Source: Companilactobacillus bobalius
Lineage (GTDB): Bacteria > Bacillota > Bacilli > Lactobacillales > Lactobacillaceae
Direction: 5' to 3'
Length of the DNA: 64,000 nucleotides
NCBI RefSeq assembly: GCF_009764355.1
Contig: NZ_LNUA01000032.1
Span: 186,001-250,000 of the forward strand
Translations under genes and position numbers: made by a program
Shown: in pieces, positions 61,304-64,000 of the stretch
Numbering within the stretch: position 1 is the first letter of the stretch
How the letters are laid out: every line of letters starts with the position of its first letter
The notes under the pieces: model-generated
The model's database searches: none
Told to the model about the DNA's origin: nothing
What the model saw: the letters and a program-made list of their open reading frames with translations, nothing else

Positions 61304-62476
61304 GTGAAAAAATTAAAAAAAATTGACTTATGGATTGTCATTCCATATATCATCCTATTAGGTATTGGAATCGTTATGGTTTATTCAGCCAGTTTTTACA
61401 ATTCATTAGTTTCTGGTGGAAGTACCACACAATACTTAATTAAACAGGCTATCTTTGCAGTGTTGGGATTATTTTTATGTTATTTCAATTTTATTCTCAA
61501 AGCTAAGATTTTTAAAAATCGACATTTTATTAAATATGCGTTGCTTTTCACAGTACTGTCCTTGGCAGCTTTACCGATTTTGGGTAAGCTATTTCCTAGC
61601 TTGCGTGTTAATGGTGCGGTAGCGTGGATTCCAATTGGTCCTTTTAATTATCAGCCATTGGAATTGGCCAAATTAGTTTTGATTTTGTATTTATCCTTTG
61701 TATTAACCAGTAAACAAGAACGTTTACTGTCCTATCAAAATTGGAAAGAAATAGGTTTTGAAGTTTTACCTCCAGTGTTAGTAGTGGCAATTATTGTTAT
61801 TTTACTTTTAATACAACCGGACTTTGGTGGAGCTATCGTTATTTCACTAATTACATGGGTTCTCTTGGGTGCTTCAACAATTCCTGGTAAATATATCGTT
61901 AGATTGAGTGTGGGCTTAGGGGCCTTCTTAGGCTTATCAATCTATGGTATTTTTAAATTAGCTCCTTCAATTATTACTAGTCATTATCAATATCAACGTA
62001 TTCTAGCGATGCAACATCCCTTTAAATTGGAACAGCATGCTGGGGCACAGTTAGTTAATTCCTTTTATGCTATTAGTAATGGTGGTGTTTTTGGAGTTGG
62101 TTTGGGTAATGGGATTCAGAAACGTGGTTATTTGCCAGAACCACATACCGATTTCATTTTGGCTGTTATCAGTGAAGAGTTAGGTCTAGTAGGTGATATC
62201 GTTGTATTATCGCTTTTGGCATTGATTATTTTACGGATAATTCTTATCGGTGTTCGTGCTAAGAAAAATTATAATGCTTTAGTTTGTTATGGAGTGGCGA
62301 CAATGATGTTGACACAAGTAATACTTAACGTAGGAGGATTACTAGGTATGATTCCCCTAACTGGTGTTACTTTGCCATTTATCAGTTATGGTGGATCTAG
62401 TATGTTAATACTGTCGATTGCTTTGGGAATCGTCCTTAACTTGGATGCCACGAATAAATTTGAAAGAACAAGGTGA
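61304..62476 (+). CDS. ftsW: FtsW septal peptidoglycan polymerase (SEDS)
   Basis: SEDS glycosyltransferase of the divisome, partner of PBP2B. About ten membrane segments; VMVYSASFYNSL, WIPIGPFNYQPLELAKLVLI, the large extracellular loop ending RGYLPEPHTDFILAVISEELG, and C-terminal GVTLPFISYGGSSML. GTG start after TAGGAG. 390 residues, intact, in contrast with the paralogous rodA at 1.5 kb, whose equivalent PEPHTDF loop is the part replaced. Confidence 0.94.
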   Translation: MKKLKKIDLWIVIPYIILLGIGIVMVYSASFYNSLVSGGSTTQYLIKQAIFAVLGLFLCYFNFILKAKIFKNRHFIKYALLFTVLSLAALPILGKLFPSLRVNGAVAWIPIGPFNYQPLELAKLVLILYLSFVLTSKQERLLSYQNWKEIGFEVLPPVLVVAIIVILLLIQPDFGGAIVISLITWVLLGASTIPGKYIVRLSVGLGAFLGLSIYGIFKLAPSIITSHYQYQRILAMQHPFKLEQHAGAQLVNSFYAISNGGVFGVGLGNGIQKRGYLPEPHTDFILAVISEELGLVGDIVVLSLLALIILRIILIGVRAKKNYNALVCYGVATMMLTQVILNVGGLLGMIPLTGVTLPFISYGGSSMLILSIALGIVLNLDATNKFERTR

Positions 62477-62480
62477 TTTT

Positions 62481-62747
62481 ATGTTTAAAAAAGTGGAACG
62501 CCAGGCTTTGTATGTTTGGGTTTATTCACTTAAATGGCGGAAGAAGTTGCAGCGCTATGGCACAATTTACTACACTTCCCCTAAAATGAAATATGTGATG
62601 ATGTATGTAAATTCCAATCGAGTTGCGGAAGTTAGAAAAGAATTGAATTCTAAAAATTATGTAAAGAGAGTTTCATTAGCTCATAGAAAAGAATTAGATG
62701 AACATTATGTTTTAAAAACTTCTGAAAGTAAGCAAGAGGAAAATTAA
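62481..62747 (+). CDS. ylbG: YlbG-family protein (DUF2129)
   Basis: 88-residue soluble protein, UPF0298/DUF2129, function unknown. FKKVERQALYVWVYSLKWRKKLQRYGTIYYTSPKMKYVMMYVN is the family core. The start at 62481 follows AAGGTGA; an earlier in-frame start would overlap ftsW. It overlaps rsmD by one base, as in Bacillus and lactobacilli. Confidence 0.92.
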   Translation: MFKKVERQALYVWVYSLKWRKKLQRYGTIYYTSPKMKYVMMYVNSNRVAEVRKELNSKNYVKRVSLAHRKELDEHYVLKTSESKQEEN

Positions 62748-63301
62748 TGAAAGTTGTATCAGGAAAGTTTCGTGGATTGAATTTAAAGGCAGTTCCTAGC
62801 AATAACACTCGTCCTACATCAGCTAAGGTTAAGGAAGCTGTTTTTAGCATGTTAACACCATATTTAGTTGAGGATGGCGTAGCTTTGGATTTGTTTGCAG
62901 GAACAGGCAGTTTGGGTATCGAAGCTGTATCACGTGGCTATAAGACGGCTTATTTAGTTGATAAGGCCTATAAAGCTATTAGTACAATTAAAGAAAATGT
63001 TGATAAGACTCGTGCAAATGAAAGTTTTGTGGTTATGAAAACTGCAGCAACTGAGGCTTTAACTAAATTTAAAGATGATCAAGTGAAATTTGATTTAGTG
63101 TTTTTGGACCCACCTTATCGTATGAAGATTACAGAACAGATCATCGAAGATATGGTTGAAGAGGAGTTATTAAATCCTGGTGCTATCATTGTTGACGAGA
63201 CGGATTATGATATTGATCTCACTAATTTTGACAAAATAGATTTACTTAAAGAAAAGAATTATAAAGATACTAAGGTTGCACTGTATCAGTTTGGAGGGTA
63301 A
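62747..63301 (+). CDS. rsmD: 16S rRNA (guanine-966 N2) methyltransferase RsmD
   Basis: SAM-dependent rRNA methyltransferase. MKVVSGKFRGLNLKAVPSNNTRPTSAKVKEAVF at the N-terminus, SAM-binding ALDLFAGTGSLGIEAVSRG and catalytic FLDPPYRMK. 184 residues, intact. It is coupled with coaD (2-base gap). Confidence 0.95.
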   Translation: MKVVSGKFRGLNLKAVPSNNTRPTSAKVKEAVFSMLTPYLVEDGVALDLFAGTGSLGIEAVSRGYKTAYLVDKAYKAISTIKENVDKTRANESFVVMKTAATEALTKFKDDQVKFDLVFLDPPYRMKITEQIIEDMVEEELLNPGAIIVDETDYDIDLTNFDKIDLLKEKNYKDTKVALYQFGG

Positions 63302-63303
63302 GT

Positions 63304-63795
63304 ATGTCGCAAAGAATTGGCCTTTATGCAGGAAGTTTTGATCCAATTACCAACGGTCATTTGGATATAATTCGTCGTGCTTCAAAATTGTTTGATAAAT
63401 TATATGTAGCACCTATGACTAATACATCAAAAAAGTATTTATTCTCCTATCAGGAAAAGAAGTCCTTCATTGAGGCTGAAATTAAAGATTTAAGTAATGT
63501 TTCAGTTGTAGATGGTAAATCAGAGCTTTCAACCAATTTGGCCCGTCAACTAGGAGCTGGTTTTATGGTTCGTTCAATGCGTAATCCTGATGATTTTGGT
63601 TATGAATCAGGTGTGGCTTCAATTAATAAAGTTTTAGACAAAAATATTGAAACGATATTCCTGCTAGCAAATGATCAGTATGCTACGATATCATCATCAA
63701 TGATGAAAGAAGTGGCCAAGTTTGGTGGCGATATATCCGAATTTGTACCTCAAGCAGTCGCTTTAGAATTGATAAAGAAATTGAGGAAGGAATAA
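63304..63795 (+). CDS. coaD: Phosphopantetheine adenylyltransferase
   Basis: Fourth step of coenzyme A synthesis. (T/H)xGH nucleotidyl-transfer motif in LYAGSFDPITNGHLDIIRRA, phosphopantetheine residues in MVRSMRNPDDFGYE, and ISSSMMKEVAKFGGDISEFVP. 163 residues, intact. Confidence 0.96.
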   Translation: MSQRIGLYAGSFDPITNGHLDIIRRASKLFDKLYVAPMTNTSKKYLFSYQEKKSFIEAEIKDLSNVSVVDGKSELSTNLARQLGAGFMVRSMRNPDDFGYESGVASINKVLDKNIETIFLLANDQYATISSSMMKEVAKFGGDISEFVPQAVALELIKKLRKE

Positions 63796-63801
63796 ACTAT
63801 T

Positions 63802-64000
63802 TTGAGATTTAACAAAACTAGAAATAAAATCTTTGGTGCTATATTTATTTTTATTATTGTCGTGGCATTCTTCTTTACACCAACAGGTTATTATTTAGAA
63901 GTTCCAGGTAGTGCCGAAGATACTTCTCAATTTGTAAAGGTCAATGGTAAGCAGGATAAGAAAAAAGGAAACTTGCTACTAACGACAGTTGGAATTGTCA
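63802..64000 (+). CDS. YlbL/SepM-like PDZ-Lon protease, 3' partial
   Basis: Only the first 66 codons are in the window, from a TTG start after a weak AAGGAA. A basic N-terminus (RFNKTRNK) and a membrane helix (IFGAIFIFIIVVAFFFTP) are followed by TGYYLEVPGSAED, the start of the extracellular part of SepM/YlbL-type proteases, which normally carry PDZ and Lon-like S16 domains. These process signal peptides or lipoproteins. The rsmD-coaD-ylbL order supports the call; the catalytic part is out of view. Confidence 0.85.
   Translation, partial: MRFNKTRNKIFGAIFIFIIVVAFFFTPTGYYLEVPGSAEDTSQFVKVNGKQDKKKGNLLLTTVGIV

Overview
The window is low-GC Firmicute DNA that reads as a Lactobacillaceae chromosome, most like Companilactobacillus and relatives. 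That placement is inferred from gene order and protein character; no search was run. Pointers are the mbl-epuA-yidD-DUF2969-rodA run, a complete dcw cluster with DUF4044 beside mraZ, MinCD without MinE, an ECF-type thiamine S-component under a TPP riboswitch, T-box leaders before valS and ileS, RNase J1 next to rpoY, and a pdhABCD operon. Almost everything is core housekeeping. No prophage, CRISPR array, rRNA, tRNA or intact insertion sequence was seen.

Layout. 0-3 kb: wall elongation (mbl, rodA), yidD and a GcvH-like lipoyl protein. 3-7.5 kb: an Xre/TPR regulator, usp, a small membrane gene, rarA, a UPF0637 gene and rpsD with its leader. 7.8-12 kb: ezrA, then a cysteine desulfurase and thiI for tRNA thiolation. 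12-17.2 kb: T-box, an unexplained structured stretch, valS, folC, radC. 17.3-21.2 kb: mreBCD-minCD. 21.2-22 kb: riboswitch and thiT. 22-35.5 kb: the division and wall cluster mraZ-rsmH-ftsL-pbp2B-mraY-murD-murG-divIB-ftsA-ftsZ-sepF-yggT-ylmH-divIVA. 35.5-44.4 kb: T-box-ileS, a cold-shock-like gene, an MFS exporter, a Nudix hydrolase, mtnN, a second cysteine desulfurase, DUF1831 and mnmA. 44.5-51.9 kb: a phosphatase, a TPR gene and recD2, then dagK, rnjA, rpoY and def on the minus strand. 52-58 kb: ldhD and pdhABCD. 58-64 kb: UPF0223, an inositol-phosphatase gene, typA, ftsW, ylbG, rsmD, coaD and the start of a ylbL/sepM-like protease.

The dominant oddity is that about 24 of these genes carry one or more short blocks, roughly 6 to 270 bases, of unrelated sequence in place of the expected coding sequence. 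The flanks on both sides stay in the same frame every time and each gene keeps its normal length, so the blocks are length-neutral substitutions rather than insertions or deletions. Many fall on the most conserved motif: the P-loop and NKxD of TypA, the GTPase signature of FtsZ, GGDG of the DagK-like kinase, the Nudix box, and several RecD2 helicase motifs. Several blocks read as pieces of other genes in another frame (an S-layer SLAP C-terminus, a GH29 fucosidase start, membrane-protein pieces). A cell lacking ftsZ, ftsA, murG, folC and minD function together is implausible. I therefore read this as a damaged or synthetically altered consensus (assembly, gap-filling, polishing or deliberate editing), not as biology. 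Genes with in-frame stops are typed pseudogene on that understanding; their true counterparts are probably intact.

Regulation visible in the sequence: two T-box leaders, a TPP riboswitch whose terminator hairpin overlaps the thiT ribosome-binding site, a probable S4 autoregulatory leader with a near-consensus promoter, and three TGTGG repeats at exact 10-base spacing before mraZ that look like the MraZ operator. I did not find a convincing new biological system. The best candidate for real novelty is the structured, non-coding 330-base stretch between the T-box terminator and valS.
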